A model generated the notes under the pieces. The model ran no database searches, had not been told where the DNA came from, and saw only the letters and a list, made by a program, of their open reading frames with translations. 64,000 nucleotides of DNA from Nymphaea colorata (Eukaryota; Streptophyta; Magnoliopsida; Nymphaeales; Nymphaeaceae): NCBI RefSeq assembly GCF_008831285.2, contig NC_045145.1:23186802-23250801 (forward strand), read 5' to 3'. Within the stretch, counting starts at the first letter, position 1. Every line of letters begins with the position of its first letter. Of the stretch, positions 12,742-23,760 are shown piece after piece. The translations under genes and the position numbers were made by a program.

Positions 12742-12754
12742 GGCACTTATACCA
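12742..12754 (-). other. Degenerate primer-binding site (initiator Met tRNA type)
   Basis: On the - strand, three bases after the 5' LTR, the sequence reads TGGTATAAGTGCC. Plant copia primer sites for initiator methionine tRNA usually read TGGTATCAGAGCC, so this is the same site with two changes. Confidence 0.75.
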
Positions 12755-12757
12755 GTT

Positions 12758-13525
12758 TGTTAAAACAATAATAATGTTCGATTGACATAATCCACCACAA
12801 AAGCTACCAAACAAGAAGAAAAAGAACCCACATGGGACAAAAGCAATACATACAAGATATATGTGGTTTGGCTATATGCCTACATCCACAAGCAAAGGTA
12901 GAACACGATTCGATTGTGAAAGTCACATAGAGGCTACAAAAAAGCAATGTAACAAAACCCCTCTTTCCCAAATTAGTCAAAAAACAAGAACAAAAGAAGA
13001 GGGAACCCAAACAGAAGAAGAATACCCTTTTTTCTTAACTTGAAAGATAAATATATATTAAAATCCCTAAAAAAATAACCTCTCTCTTTGTTCCTCTCGG
13101 TGCTATTCCAAGAAAGAACTCCCACACACATAATGCACAAAAGGGGAGAGTCCCCTTTAGAATTTTCACTATTTAATGACTCCACAAACTTTGGCTTATT
13201 TCATAAAGCCTCAAATTTGGATAATAATTATCATTTATGTGGGTTCAACTATTCAAGTAAGCCTGGGCAATCCTGGTACCTGGCCTGGGTCGGCCCAATT
13301 ATTTTTTTTAATTTATCAATTATTTTTTAAGAATAACATATATTTCATTATTAATAATATATCTTATATTAAAAAAATATTTTTTATATTTAAAAAAATA
13401 TTTTTTATTTTAATTGTGTAGGGCTAGGCCCGGGCTCGGGTTTCGGGTGTTAGGTCAACCGGGGCCTGACTCTTATCGAGCTGAACCGGCCCGATCCCAA
13501 GTCTAGGTTCAAGGCACATGTAACA
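12758..13525 (-). repeat. 5' LTR of the copia element, with a nested insertion
   Basis: It starts TGTTAAAACA and ends CATGTAACA on the + strand. It is 768 bp long because a 256-bp sequence sits at 13249-13504. It carries the same CGGTGCTATTCCAAGAAAG block as the other LTR. A GGGGAGAGTCCCC-containing segment near 13144-13180 is absent from that copy. Confidence 0.87.
13249..13504. mobile_element. 256-bp insertion inside the copia LTR
   Basis: It is flanked by GGGTTCAA (13241-13248) and AGGTTCAA (13505-13512), a near-perfect 8-bp repeat (7 of 8) where the other LTR has a single copy. GC-rich ends (CCTGGGTCGGCCC; GGCCCGGGCTCGGG) surround an AT-rich core, as in the repeat at 2745-3100. No coding capacity, so it is a non-autonomous element. 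Confidence 0.7.
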
Positions 13526-13691
13526 ATAAATTTGCGATATGCTACTCTATTAATCCAGAAACTGACCTCAATTCAAGATGCATCTTGCCAAATAAGTATA
13601 TACAGAAATGCTTCCAAGCACACCGTACGTCCTTCAAGAGAGGAAAGCCCTTATTATAAGATTTCCCTGACCATAATCTATACAAATATTG

Positions 13692-13985
13692 TTAATGCTG
13701 AAGTTTAAGTCCTTGAGGCTGTTTTCCTGTTGCAGCAACACTTCCCCAATATGCAATATTTGCAATATTCACATTTTGATCATGACTACGAATATGAATA
13801 ACTCCTTCAATAATGTTATATATGTTCTTTTGATCAACTTCATAGCCAACTTCCGTTTTTTCAATTTTTCTTTTATATTCCGACGAGATCTCTTCATCTA
13901 AAACAAAACAATCTGCAATAACTTGATATTCTCCTTGACTGGAGCCAGTTACCCCAGCACTAAATTTATTGGTAGAATATACCAA
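13692..13985 (-). CDS. Unrecognised open segment, possible terminal exon
   Basis: I do not recognise this protein. It is a 97-codon frame ending in TAA at 13694-13692, with normal amino-acid composition rather than repeat-derived runs. It reads, in part, GVTGSSQGEYQVIADCF, then YEVDQKNIYNIIEGVIH and ANIAYWGSVAATGKQPQG. The frame may extend a few codons upstream of its first ATG. It lies 160 bp beyond the copia element, in reverse orientation. No coding exon upstream (14000-14400, - strand) can be joined to it in an open frame, so it may be the surviving end of a broken gene. No transmembrane segment is evident. Confidence 0.35.
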   Translation of the reverse strand: MVYSTNKFSAGVTGSSQGEYQVIADCFVLDEEISSEYKRKIEKTEVGYEVDQKNIYNIIEGVIHIRSHDQNVNIANIAYWGSVAATGKQPQGLKLQH

Positions 13986-15739
13986 TAAACTAACAAGTAC
14001 TAGGAAACATTTAAAAAAGAGTATACACTCACCATACCAAACAGGTCAGGACTCATTGCAATTCAATGCCATTAGTACTCACTTGACAAACAAATGCCAG
14101 AAAACCTGAGTTAAATAAGAAAATACGCCTTCATTACTAACAATATGCTTAATTTATTTTTTTCACCTGCCTTTGATATACTGGCATAAAAAAATAGTTA
14201 CCTTCTTTGGTCAATGTAGACGACTCTTTTGCTCACACGACCTCATCCATCTATGGTTTTGTGTTTTCTACTTAATTCACTATGGAAGACTAGAGTTATC
14301 TGCATATGATGCTCCGCAGGACAAATTTGAAACCTGCTATCATACTCATCAACCTAATCTCCATTTGTCATAAAACCCCCAATTTCTATGTAATAGAAGT
14401 ACAAATTGGAGAAAAGTTAAAAATTTCTAAGGTTTGATTCATTAAGAGAGCTAATGGAGCAAGTTGGACATGAAGGTACATCACTAACAATATGGTTAAG
14501 ACAGGGTTGGCCAACTAAATCAAAAGCATAATAATGTATATCAGTATGTTCTTTAGAGGATTAAGTAATTTTAGATACACAAAACATCTTAGAAGAGACA
14601 ACGTCACGCATTTACATTAATTTACTTTTCAATACATTCAGTATATTGTTTTTTGTAGATTTAATAAAATGGACGTATGTTTACATGAATGATGCGACAT
14701 TGAATAGACGGTGACTAAGGTAAGTTCTAAGTCTCAACTTGGATTGGCCATAATTCCTTGATCTGGACTCCGATTTAATCAAAAAAAAAAAAAAACTGGG
14801 TTTAGTCCCTCTAGGTTTTAATAGTTTATCAAGCAGCTTATTTTTATTATTCAAATGTAGAGAAACATTTTCAAAAAGTGGAAACCAAGTTTTTCTCTCA
14901 AACTATATTTGAAAAACTTGTTGAAGAAGTTCTTTTTTCACAAAACAAGGTTTTCACAAAGCATCGTTTCTTGAGGGTGTTATCCAAACACATCCTTAGA
15001 TCTTAAATACGATTTATAAAGCTACTAGAAACACGGCAAACATGTCGTTGATTGTAGTGGTGTAGCAGGATTCTAGAGGGGCTGGATCAGACTATTGGTC
15101 CAAATTAATTCTCGATCACAATGAAAATGTTTGATCTTGTGCTTCCTAGAGTTGATCGTCGTGACATATATACCTTTACCTTTTGTGGCGTTGAGAAAAC
15201 CCTTTCGCCACCGAACCTGGTTGTATGCGCCATACTAGTGCATGACATTTCGTGTGTCAGTTTAGTTAATAACTAAAATGCCCTCAGTTCACATTAAAAA
15301 TGGAAAAACATTTTGCAAAGAGACACATGAAAATCACAAAAAGTAAAAATATATATATATATATATATATAAAGGACATTTCTTTAACGCCGCACTCTTC
15401 AACTTAGGTGCCATACAATTTAAGACGTAGAAGCATAGCGACCATGAAAAATGAATTAGAGACATAAAAATGAATTGGAGACATGCTTCTATACATAAAT
15501 GCACGACGTTCTGCAGTTCTTTTTATGAATGTCAGTTGCACTTCCTTGTCGTTCTTCGAATTGAATGCGAAACTTGACCTCAACCACAGTATACACTACT
15601 TATAGTTTGGGCTCAAGAAAGGATATTTGAACCTTCCATGATTCGAAAACTAGCCTAACGTAACACTACACTCCACTTCGTTGAGGTTCCGAGGCATGCA
15701 TGATTTGGCATTAATTAGAACAAGATTCAACTCTTTTTG
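13986..15739. other. Intergenic DNA
   Basis: No gene-like segment is seen. It includes a (TA)n run at about 15349-15371 and short A-rich tracts. Confidence 0.5.
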
Positions 15740-16110
15740 GAAGGAAGGATGTCAATATATTCGATTCGGACCGGATATCTAATCGAATAGTTCAGAAAAA
15801 ATCATATATGAAAAAAAGTTTTATATCCGATTAAGAAATCAGATCAGACTCCTATGTAAGAAAAGACATCCAATTGGATTTGGATCGATATTCAGATTGG
15901 GTTTATTTTCAAACAAAATATCTTATATCTAATGCTCTTACATTTTGAAAATCGGCCAAATTCAGTTGAAAATTCAGATTCATATATGAATCTAAAAATT
16001 AGATTCGGATTGTAAAATCAGATTTTGGATTCAGGTTCGGATATGTCTTTTCTTTATTCGTATTTGAATCTGAATTCGAATTCAAATATTCGAATATCCG
16101 AAAAAACAGA
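15740..16110. repeat. Dispersed ATTCGGAT-rich repeat, copy 1
   Basis: The sequence is built of variants of GATTCGGA, TTGAATTCGAA and ATATCCGA. It shares the block ATGCTCTTACATTT...ATCGGCCAAATTCA with 17330-17600, and its general pattern recurs at 23490-23760. Boundaries are approximate. Confidence 0.6.
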
Positions 16111-16541
16111 TATAGTCAAGGGCATGTATCTGATTCAAATCTGATCCTGGAAGAGGTCCTTATGATAAAAAAAAGAGTCTTGAAGATAAAAAAAATCAAG
16201 GAAAGGGATGAAAATGCATCGCCACAACCTTTGAAAGGCCCTGACCAAGGTTTAGAGTCCCCCCTAATGTGTGACCCAGATATTGCATAAGACCTAAAAT
16301 GTTTTACTTTAGCTGATATTGGGAGAGGAATAAGCTGTCGGATGGAATTTGTCAGAAATCTCCAAAAGCCTTTAAAATCTCCACGTATATGTATAATACA
16401 ATTGGCTGGGTGTTGTGTGGATATATATACATAGGAGGTGAAATCCTCCATCTGGATCTCCGTCCAATAATAATTATCCAATATTATTGCATGATGTGCA
16501 ACGAGAGGCCGGAAGATTTCAATATGAAAACCTGAACACTG

Positions 16542-16543
<2 letters not shown>

Positions 16544-16630
<87 letters not shown>
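16544..16630. repeat. Long (TA)n microsatellite
   Basis: An uninterrupted run of about 43 AT/TA units. It is the longest pure dinucleotide run in the window. Confidence 0.95.
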
Positions 16631-16633
<3 letters not shown>

Positions 16634-17127
16634 TTGGCAGAGGGGATAGGAATTATGGAGACCCTTGGATGTGAAACGATTGGAGGGTTCACATTAGGGG
16701 CATGTTTTTTCCTTCTTTGTTTCGGTTTGACGTTTCAGAAGATGGGGAAAAAGAGGAGCGCACAGAGGGATCGATGAACGGAATAAAAACTGCAGAAATT
16801 GAGTATTTCTATCGATAGAAAAACATAAAAAAAAAAACTGATCAAATAAAAACTTACCCAATAAAAGCTGGCACATCTGTGATGGCATATATGTGGGTTC
16901 ATTGAATAATTCAAACACAAAATAAAACCCCGTGTTTGTAAGGATTCCAAGTTTTGGCTGCAAGATGGACCACCATCACTTCCTAGTGCTAGCAAATCAC
17001 ATTCCAAACGCCATCTATGATCCATGCCGTCCATTTTCGGCGACATAAGCAATAATTCTGCAGTTTTTGATGGATTACAGATCCTACCTTAGTCGTGCAA
17101 AAAACCTCGAGATCAACTTAGTATAGT

Positions 17128-17292
17128 CAGGGGCAAAACTAGAATTTTTTTACCGGAGGGGAGGGATCATTTTTCAAAATTTTTATATAGGACGAGTGAA
17201 ATTTTCTAAAATTTAGATGTCAATTTATGTAAAATTCTTTTTTGAGGTGGGGCGAGGGCCCATGTGCCCCCCCCCCCTTGGCTCCGCCCCCG
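17128..17292. mobile_element. hAT-like MITE with perfect 8-bp target duplication
   Basis: 165 bp running from CAGGGGCAAAACTAG to CTTGGCTCCGCCCCCG, imperfect terminal inverted repeats. It is flanked by AGTATAGT on both sides (17120-17127 and 17293-17300), an exact 8-bp duplication as made by hAT transposases. There is no coding capacity. The body is AT-rich. Similar GGGGCAGAGCTAG starts occur near 29600 and 30188. Confidence 0.8.
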
Positions 17293-17329
17293 AGTATAGT
17301 TATAGTAGAGATGTTAATATAATAGCTTT

Positions 17330-17600
17330 AGATCACAGATGCAATCCAACCGTTTTCCAAAAGAATAAGATATAATCTCCAGTTAAAAAATGGGATCGAA
17401 ATGACATCTGGTTGAATTCAAATTTGGATATTACATATAAATATTCAATCAGATTCAGCTTTAGATTTGAAACAAATTTGAAATATTCGATCAGATTCAG
17501 CTTTAGATTAGAAACAAATTCAGTTTTAAATAAATATCTTATACTGAATGCTCTTACATTTAAAAAAATCGGCCAAATTCAATTTAAAATCCAGATTACC
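17330..17600. repeat. Dispersed ATTCGGAT-rich repeat, copy 2, with internal 42-bp duplication
   Basis: It shares the ATGCTCTTACATTT...ATCGGCCAAATTCA block with the copy at 15740-16110. Within it, 17441-17482 is repeated at 17483-17524 (ATCAGATTCAGCTTTAGATT in both). Confidence 0.65.
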
Positions 17601-17639
17601 AAAATCAAGTGATCACAAGAAGGTTGCGTATTCGGGCCG

Positions 17640-20600
17640 AACACACGTTTAGCGGACTTCCACTGAATGACACGTACCCCTAGCCCACCAGCAATGGGTG
17701 AGAACTTTCTCTCAAAGAGATTTGGCAGCCCTAGTCATCTTCGTCGCCCACCTTTAGAGAAAGCAAAAATAATAATTGGGATTTGTTGCCGGAATTCTTC
17801 TCCGATATGTAGTTGCTTTCCCAGACAAAGTGAAGTAACCAATACTTTTCATGAATGGAAAAGGCTTAGCTTCCACGGCAGCTTGTGTCAATTCGACAAA
17901 TAGTTGAGAGCATCATTTTCTCAGGTCTTGCAGCTTGTTCGGTCGTTGGCTTTTTAGTTTTTTTCTTTCTAGTTCTATGCATTGCCCATAAAAGCTCCAT
18001 TCCAAAAAAGATCAGCTTAAGACCTTGGAATATCTTTCCAAAAACATAATTCCAGCTCAAGGTTTTCAAACTATCAAACTACACTCCATCTGTACCTGTT
18101 TGATTAGCGCTGCATAAAAAAAGTGTGTTTTGAGAGATCCTCAGTTTGAACTCGGTACCATGAATTTAAAATTTATGCAACATGTTAAAATCTGTTAATT
18201 TAAAGTCAGATAGAGGAGTAGTCCGATCTTAAATTCATGGATGATCTCATGTAACTATGGATCTGAGATTCATGGTGAAGCAAACACAACCAGTGTCGGC
18301 AGTTTTGAAATTCAATTATTTGGCAATAAAGTGGAAGGGAGCCATCTGCCAGCAGGTTTGAATCGGAATTAGTCCCAAGAAATGGACTGGCATAATCCTA
18401 CTGTCACAATCCAACTTTATCAGCTATTTCACCGGTTTGGCCGGATGCTGTCTGGTTTTATGAAATTATGCCGTATGGATAAATTTAAAATGATCAAATC
18501 TGTCTACATTAGAAAAACCATTGAAAACAATTGTTTAATGTAAACTTTTATCACAAATCATGTAAATAAATAAATAAATAAATAAATATATATATATATA
18601 TATATATATATTAGCCCTCCGCATGTGTGTCCAGTCAAGAATCCGGGTGTACGTTCCCCATACAATGCATCGGATAGGTGTGATTAAATATTCTACTCGA
18701 TGCCATTACATTAGGTGGTATGCTTTGAGAGGCCAAGAAATTTTCCGACATTTTTAGCTTTTGAGTCGAAACGGATCAACTTGGCTCAGAAGACCTTAAC
18801 AATTTTTAATATTATTTTTATTGATTTTTATATATAATTATAATATTTTATTACAATTAATGATCTTTATATTACAGAAATATATATTTTTAATTTTAAT
18901 GAAGCCAAGTTTAGGCTCGTGTTTCGGGTGTCGGGCCGGCCCGTCTCAGGGTTTTCTTTCTCAAAAAATAGAAAAAAAAGGAAGACAAAAGTTCCGAAAT
19001 TCCTAGTCTGGTAGAGACTCCGCTAGACATGTTCAACTTTTGACCTTTTTGCGTTTTTCCCTTTAGAAAAAAGGTGTTTGTTCTTGCCCAATTTGAAGTT
19101 GAAGTTTATTTGTATTGCCTTTGTATGTCGATCGCCCTTTGCCCATAAATGTAACATTTCCCTTAATCACATATCTTCTATCCTGATCTTCTGTTAAACT
19201 TTTACTTTTCCTCTTTTCCATAGAAATTTTTTAGTGGTTTGCTAGTGACTTACCATTATAAAAAGACTGCATCTCTACCACTGCCTCTCAATCTCTTAAG
19301 TTGTCTTAAGTTTTGACCAAATTTAATTGTACAAATGTGATATACAAGGATTTGTCCTTTGATTGCGTGCGCAGTTACAAAAATGTCAATACTTTTAGTT
19401 ATCTAAGAAGAAGCATTTTACATCTCGAAATTCAAGATTAAAAGGAAAATATTTATCGATTAATCAACTATGGAGATCACATCCATAGGGTTAAAATTTG
19501 GTTGAAACCAGTCAAAATGGGGCCAACCCTTAGAATCTTCTGCAAATTCTTTCTCTGGGTGACAACTGCTTGGCAAAGTATTCAAGTACTTTTTTTATTC
19601 TTTCAAGTACATCAAGAAAGCAGGGTCTCAGCATATCATTTTATGCAGCAAAATCAAGTTTCTAAATTTTTGTTGTTTCAAAGTTCCTCAGCTAAGTCTT
19701 AATCTTTCTTCTCTCTCTCTCTCTCTCTCTTTCTCTATAGCAGTGAATCTCTACTGCAAGTTATTTAACAATTTGTTATTTGAAAATTGGTAACCGTATT
19801 TTGAGAAAATAATGGAGTCAAGCATAGGACCGACATAATTATTACAGAAGTTAAGGACAGTTTGTCAAGTAGCGACCAATCCATCATGGTGGTGCCTTTC
19901 ATTGGATAAGAGTGCAAGCAATCAAACAACTTCGTGACGCTATTCTTCCTCTCTCTTCTGTTGGCTTCACTATTTTCCCATCCTTTTACAGAAACTGAAA
20001 CTTTTGTTGTATGTGGGAAGAATTAAGCACATAAACTTTAGGCGGGGAGACGAGACAGTAACACAATGCACCAACAGAAAGAAAGAAGGAAGCAGACTGC
20101 CTATGCAAGTGAGGAAAACTCAAGCCAGCATTCTCCTCTGTCTCCCCACATATTTTCCTTGCTGCAACAACCATGAAAGTTTGTTGAAGATTTGGAAAGA
20201 TCCCCCCTTTAATGATTCATACGTAAATTTACAATATGAAACCAGCAGAGCTATTATAGAAGAAATCAGTTGAAAGAAACTATATTTGAAAGGTTATAAA
20301 GTATTAACTTAGAACAGAACGGGTGGGCAGACTCATAAAGTTGATTTCCACTTGCTTGAATAGGGCTCTGTAATGATGGAGGTCACTGTACATTCGATTA
20401 TTTTGCTTTTGATAGCAACAAAACCACAGAATGTTTTGGCTGTGAACGATGCCGACTGAGGAGGTGCATGTTCACCATGTCTTGTTCTGTTTGTTCTCGT
20501 GTAAAGCCCAGTGGATACCCCTTCTCTGCCGATTGTGAAAGTGTCCCCTTCAGACTAGTTTTGAACTGTAAAATGGAAACCTCTTTCATGTTAGAGAGAC

Positions 20601-20700
20601 TAAGCAGTCTCTCCTAGCCAGGTAAATGGAGTCTCGTAGTTATGAGATTAGTATAAAACAACAATAAAGAAGTGCAATCAGGAGAATTTTGGCAGGAAAT
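17640..20700. other. Intergenic DNA
   Basis: No supported gene. It holds a (TAAA)n(TA)n tract at about 18567-18611, a GC-ended/AT-cored repeat at about 18760-18970 (CGGGTGTCGGGCCGGCCCG) and a (CT)n run near 19710-19731. Open frames here are short and unlike known proteins. Confidence 0.5.
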
Positions 20701-20890
20701 GACAAGCCTTAGCGGTTGATGGAACAAGATGAACAGAACATCCCCTAGCAGGAACCTTAGGATGAACATCTTGTCTTCCCTCTTTCTGTGAACAAGATGA
20801 CAAGCCTTAGCAGTTGAAGGAACAAGATGAACAGAACATCCCCTAGCAGGAACCTTAGGATGAACATCTTGTCTTCCCTCTTTCTGTGAA
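20701..20890. repeat. 98-bp tandem duplication
   Basis: GACAAGCCTTAGC starts at 20701 and again at 20799. Both copies run on through CATCCCCTAGCAGGAACC and TCTTCCCTCTTTCTGTGAA. They differ at only a few positions, so the duplication is fairly recent. Confidence 0.9.
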
Positions 20891-20949
20891 TGCCACCCCA
20901 TATTATACAGATATGAACATGCCCACATACTTAAACCACACATTTAAAG

Positions 20950-21400
20950 AAAGGTTTCTTTCTTTTGAAAAGAAAAACTATACTGTCAAGATAAAATTGC
21001 CAAGCTCTTGTTGACATGAAACACAATAATAAGAGATTTGAACCTTGTTCTTACGTAAATGGAACATGATAATATGTCTTGTCAAAGAATCAAAAGAAAA
21101 TAATGTTTTCTAATAACATGAGGCTTCTAGCTCCATGTTACAAAAGAAAGAAAAAGCCCAATCTAAGAATCAACAGGAAAAGAAAAATGAAAAACAAAGA
21201 ATCAGAAAAACAGGAATTTTACGTGGTTTGGAGAAAACCCTCCAGTATCTACGGTCGCACCAATTATTTACCTTTAGAATACTAGCATGTGGATGACGTT
21301 CTATTTATAATAGATATCTCTAATTAAAGTTGCATATAAATACAAGAATCAAATAAACAGAGAATCAAGCTTCACACTCCAACTCTGAGTGCGGTTCAAG
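20950..21400 (-). repeat. Possible solo LTR fragment
   Basis: On the + strand it contains TTACGTGGTTTGG followed by a TCTACGG block. This arrangement resembles the ACGTGGTTCGG...CTACATC block inside the copia LTR at 8355-8395. No TG...CA ends or target duplication could be fixed, so limits are approximate. Confidence 0.35.
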
Positions 21401-22051
21401 TTTCATTGTGAATGCAGAATTTTTATACCCAACAGGAACCACACTAAGCAGCCAATTACTATGCTCATCATCTATCTGAAGACTCTGCCAAAATGAACAG
21501 CCATTTCATCTTTGCAGTATGCTTAGATGGGTGGTAAGGAAAAGATTTTGCAGCATAAAAGCTGTCCTTCATTTCTTAAATGATATATTATGGAACATGG
21601 CTGACACATGCGCACACGTACAGCTCCTTTCTTTGAATAATCTGAGCATGATTGCCATTTCTAGAATCACTCATAAATCGCAACAGTTTCTGGACGTGGC
21701 AAACCCGCGTAGACAAGGGAGCTGACCTTTCTTGTCAAGTAAATGTTTTCTTCAAAAAACAGGACACATACTGCTCATTTCACAGAAATTATTACCTCAA
21801 AAACCACAGAAAACAAAGCAGGAAAGAAGATTTGGATCATGAAATAAAGAGAGGCCCCCAACATTATTCAAGTAGGTGTTCCCCCGGGCCCTTCGTAATG
21901 AATTGGCGTGCTCATCTCGAGCCAATTATTTGCCGTTAAAGGAGACCTTGGCATTTGTAAATTGGTAGGGACATTTCTGGTTATTTTTCATCAGTATAGA
22001 TTTAATTATTCTGTTAAGCACTGGTAAGTGAAAGATAATTTGCCTCTTATG

Positions 22052-22060
22052 TATAAGTAG
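22052..22060 (+). promoter_or_regulatory. TATA box of the first GDU gene
   Basis: TATAAGTAG lies 77 bp before the GDU start. The same TATAAGTAGAG sequence lies 69 bp before the second GDU gene (24841), so the core promoter was duplicated with the gene. Confidence 0.7.
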
Positions 22061-22085
22061 AGGCATGCCATGTACTAGCATAACA

Positions 22086-22094
22086 ATGGTAAAG

Positions 22095-22132
<38 letters not shown>

Positions 22133-22139
22133 GGCCTGA
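22086..22139 (+). promoter_or_regulatory. uORF made of a (GA)n microsatellite, overlapping the GDU start codon
   Basis: ATG at 22086 opens a 17-codon frame (MVKE then Glu/Arg repeats) ending TGA at 22137-22139. It overlaps the first codons of the GDU frame by 11 bases in a different frame (offset +1). The expected transcript start, about 30 bases after the TATA box, falls near this ATG, so its presence in the mRNA is uncertain. Changes in GA repeat number would change how the two frames relate. Confidence 0.4.
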
Positions 22140-22458
22140 GAGCAGGGAGTATAAAGCCGGTGGCCTGACAGCACCCCATTCTCCTATTCCATATCTGTTT
22201 AGTGGCCTTGGCATCATGCTGTTTCTAATTGCCTTCGCGTTGATCATGTTAGCTTGCTCAAACCAGAAGGATTCTGACCAAGAATCCGGCGGCGATTTGC
22301 CGGAAAAGCCAGAAAATGTGGCGAGCAGTACAGTGGGCATGGAACCAAGGATAGTGGTGATCATGGCCGGAGATGAGAAGCCAACATTCATAGCCAAACC
22401 CAGCTCCTCTGTAGAAGAAATGTTAGCAGATCAGAAGAACAGTAAGGGCGGATACTAG
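22129..22458 (+). CDS. GLUTAMINE DUMPER-like membrane protein, first of a tandem pair
   Basis: A small single-pass membrane protein of the GDU family. Arabidopsis GDU1 overexpression raises amino-acid export, and the family interacts with the LOG2 ubiquitin ligase. Length is 109 residues with no intron, normal for the family. SPIPYLFSGLG (18-28) leads into one hydrophobic membrane segment at about 24-43 (IMLFLIAFALIMLACS). A hydrophilic acidic stretch follows, then the family's VIMAG motif at 77-81 and DEKPTFIAKP (82-91). The start is chosen because it aligns with the neighbour's MKPLSS start. A (GA)n tract abuts the ATG. Its closest relative in the window is the gene at 24910, in the same orientation. 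The VIMAG motif and membrane segment make the assignment firm. Confidence 0.92.
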
Positions 22459-23489
22459 CAACCAATGTACTCTTCTAAGTTGTCCTCTTTCATTTTCTTT
22501 TCCTACCACCATTTTCATGTTTTATTCATTTCTTTTCCTGTAAATGGATTCACACATACCCTTACCAGTAGAAAGAGTGAATAGTTTACAGTCTTGTAAT
22601 ACGTGTGGAAACAGATCAGGTGGCTCCATATCTTCCAAATTTTGTTTAAATTAAACAGCCATTGGCCAGCCTTCTGCCTTTGACATAAGCTCTTCAGTGG
22701 ATATATACTTACCATGCTTTCTTTGTATAAGCAAAAATTTATGAAAGAGATCTATACTTAACCAGTGAGCTACCAAAACTTTACCCATGAGCAGAAGGAC
22801 GCTTCAGAATGTCAGCAGTCATCTCCCTCTCCCCCCCTGCAATTCAGACTACTCCTACCAGAATATGCCCAAAGATTCATTACAACGAACACATGATTTG
22901 CAACTGAGTGAGATTGATGGGTACTCTGTGCTCCCTTCCTGATTCATTCGTTAAATTTTCTTCCATGGCGATTTTTATGACAACTTCCCACACATGTGTT
23001 CTCTCATGAGTACTCGGACAACCTCACCGTCGGCTCCACTCGTTGAGTGGCGAAGATTGTTGGGCGACTCACGCCAGATCTCAATTCCTTCCTAAAACAT
23101 CGTCCAAGCTACAGGTGTCGTTTAATTGTTCAAATAATTGCAATCCAACTTATCGTATCGGCCCAAAACGTATCATCCGATACAGATAGCATCGAACCGT
23201 TTATTTTTTTTCCATTCTTAAATCGGTTTAAACATGTTGAAGTATTTTTTTTTTAATTCAGAAAAATGAAAATTATTTAAGGTGATATATATCTATATAT
23301 ATATACACACACATGAGGCAGATTGAGCTTCTTGTGCGCTATGGTTTAAATATTCAAGAATAGAGCAGTAGTTGTTGTCAACTTTCCCATGAAAATGACA
23401 AGAAACAAACAGGCACTTACCAAGGAATGTTGAACTCAAACTTTTGCAATCGCAAATGGCTTAATAATATCTGACGTCCATATTTCCAA

Positions 23490-23760
23490 TAGGGATGTAA
23501 CCGATTCGGATAGTGGACAGATCCAAACCTAATCGAATCGGATTATTCGCGACTGAATTCAAATTCGGAGCCAGACCCGAACGCTCTTTTCCAAAACAAA
23601 TGTATATCCAGCCAATACAAGATCTGACATTTATATATAGGATTCGAATTCAAATTCAGTTTTAGAACTCTATTTTGAACCTAAGCTTAGTTACCAACTG
23701 AATTTGGATTTCCTTTTCAGATCCAAGTAAACGGATCCAACACGGATATGTTTGCGTAAC
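23490..23760. repeat. Dispersed ATTCGGAT-rich repeat, copy 3
   Basis: Lying between the two GDU genes, it shows the same ACCGATTCGGATA, GATTCGAATTCAAATTC and CGGATCCAA pattern as the copies at 15.7 and 17.3 kb, but is more divergent. No coding capacity. Confidence 0.5.

Larger units (their letters stand above)
8250..13525 (-). mobile_element. Ty1/copia LTR retrotransposon, near full-length, inactive
   Basis: A 5.28-kb element in reverse orientation, flanked by a perfect ATAAA duplication. Reading on the - strand, the order is 5' LTR (13525-12758), primer-binding site, gag, protease remnant, GAG-pre-integrase, integrase, reverse transcriptase with YVDD, RNase H, 3' LTR (8783-8250). Integrase before reverse transcriptase places it in Ty1/copia. 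All coding parts are broken by stops and frameshifts, and catalytic residues are lost. The two LTRs have diverged by substitutions and by blocks present in only one copy, so the insertion is old. A 256-bp sequence later inserted into the 5' LTR. Confidence 0.93.

Noticed and set aside
16487-16777. A 96-codon + strand frame
   Set aside because: Its first half is (TA)n translated as Ile-Tyr; the hydrophobic second half matches no family.
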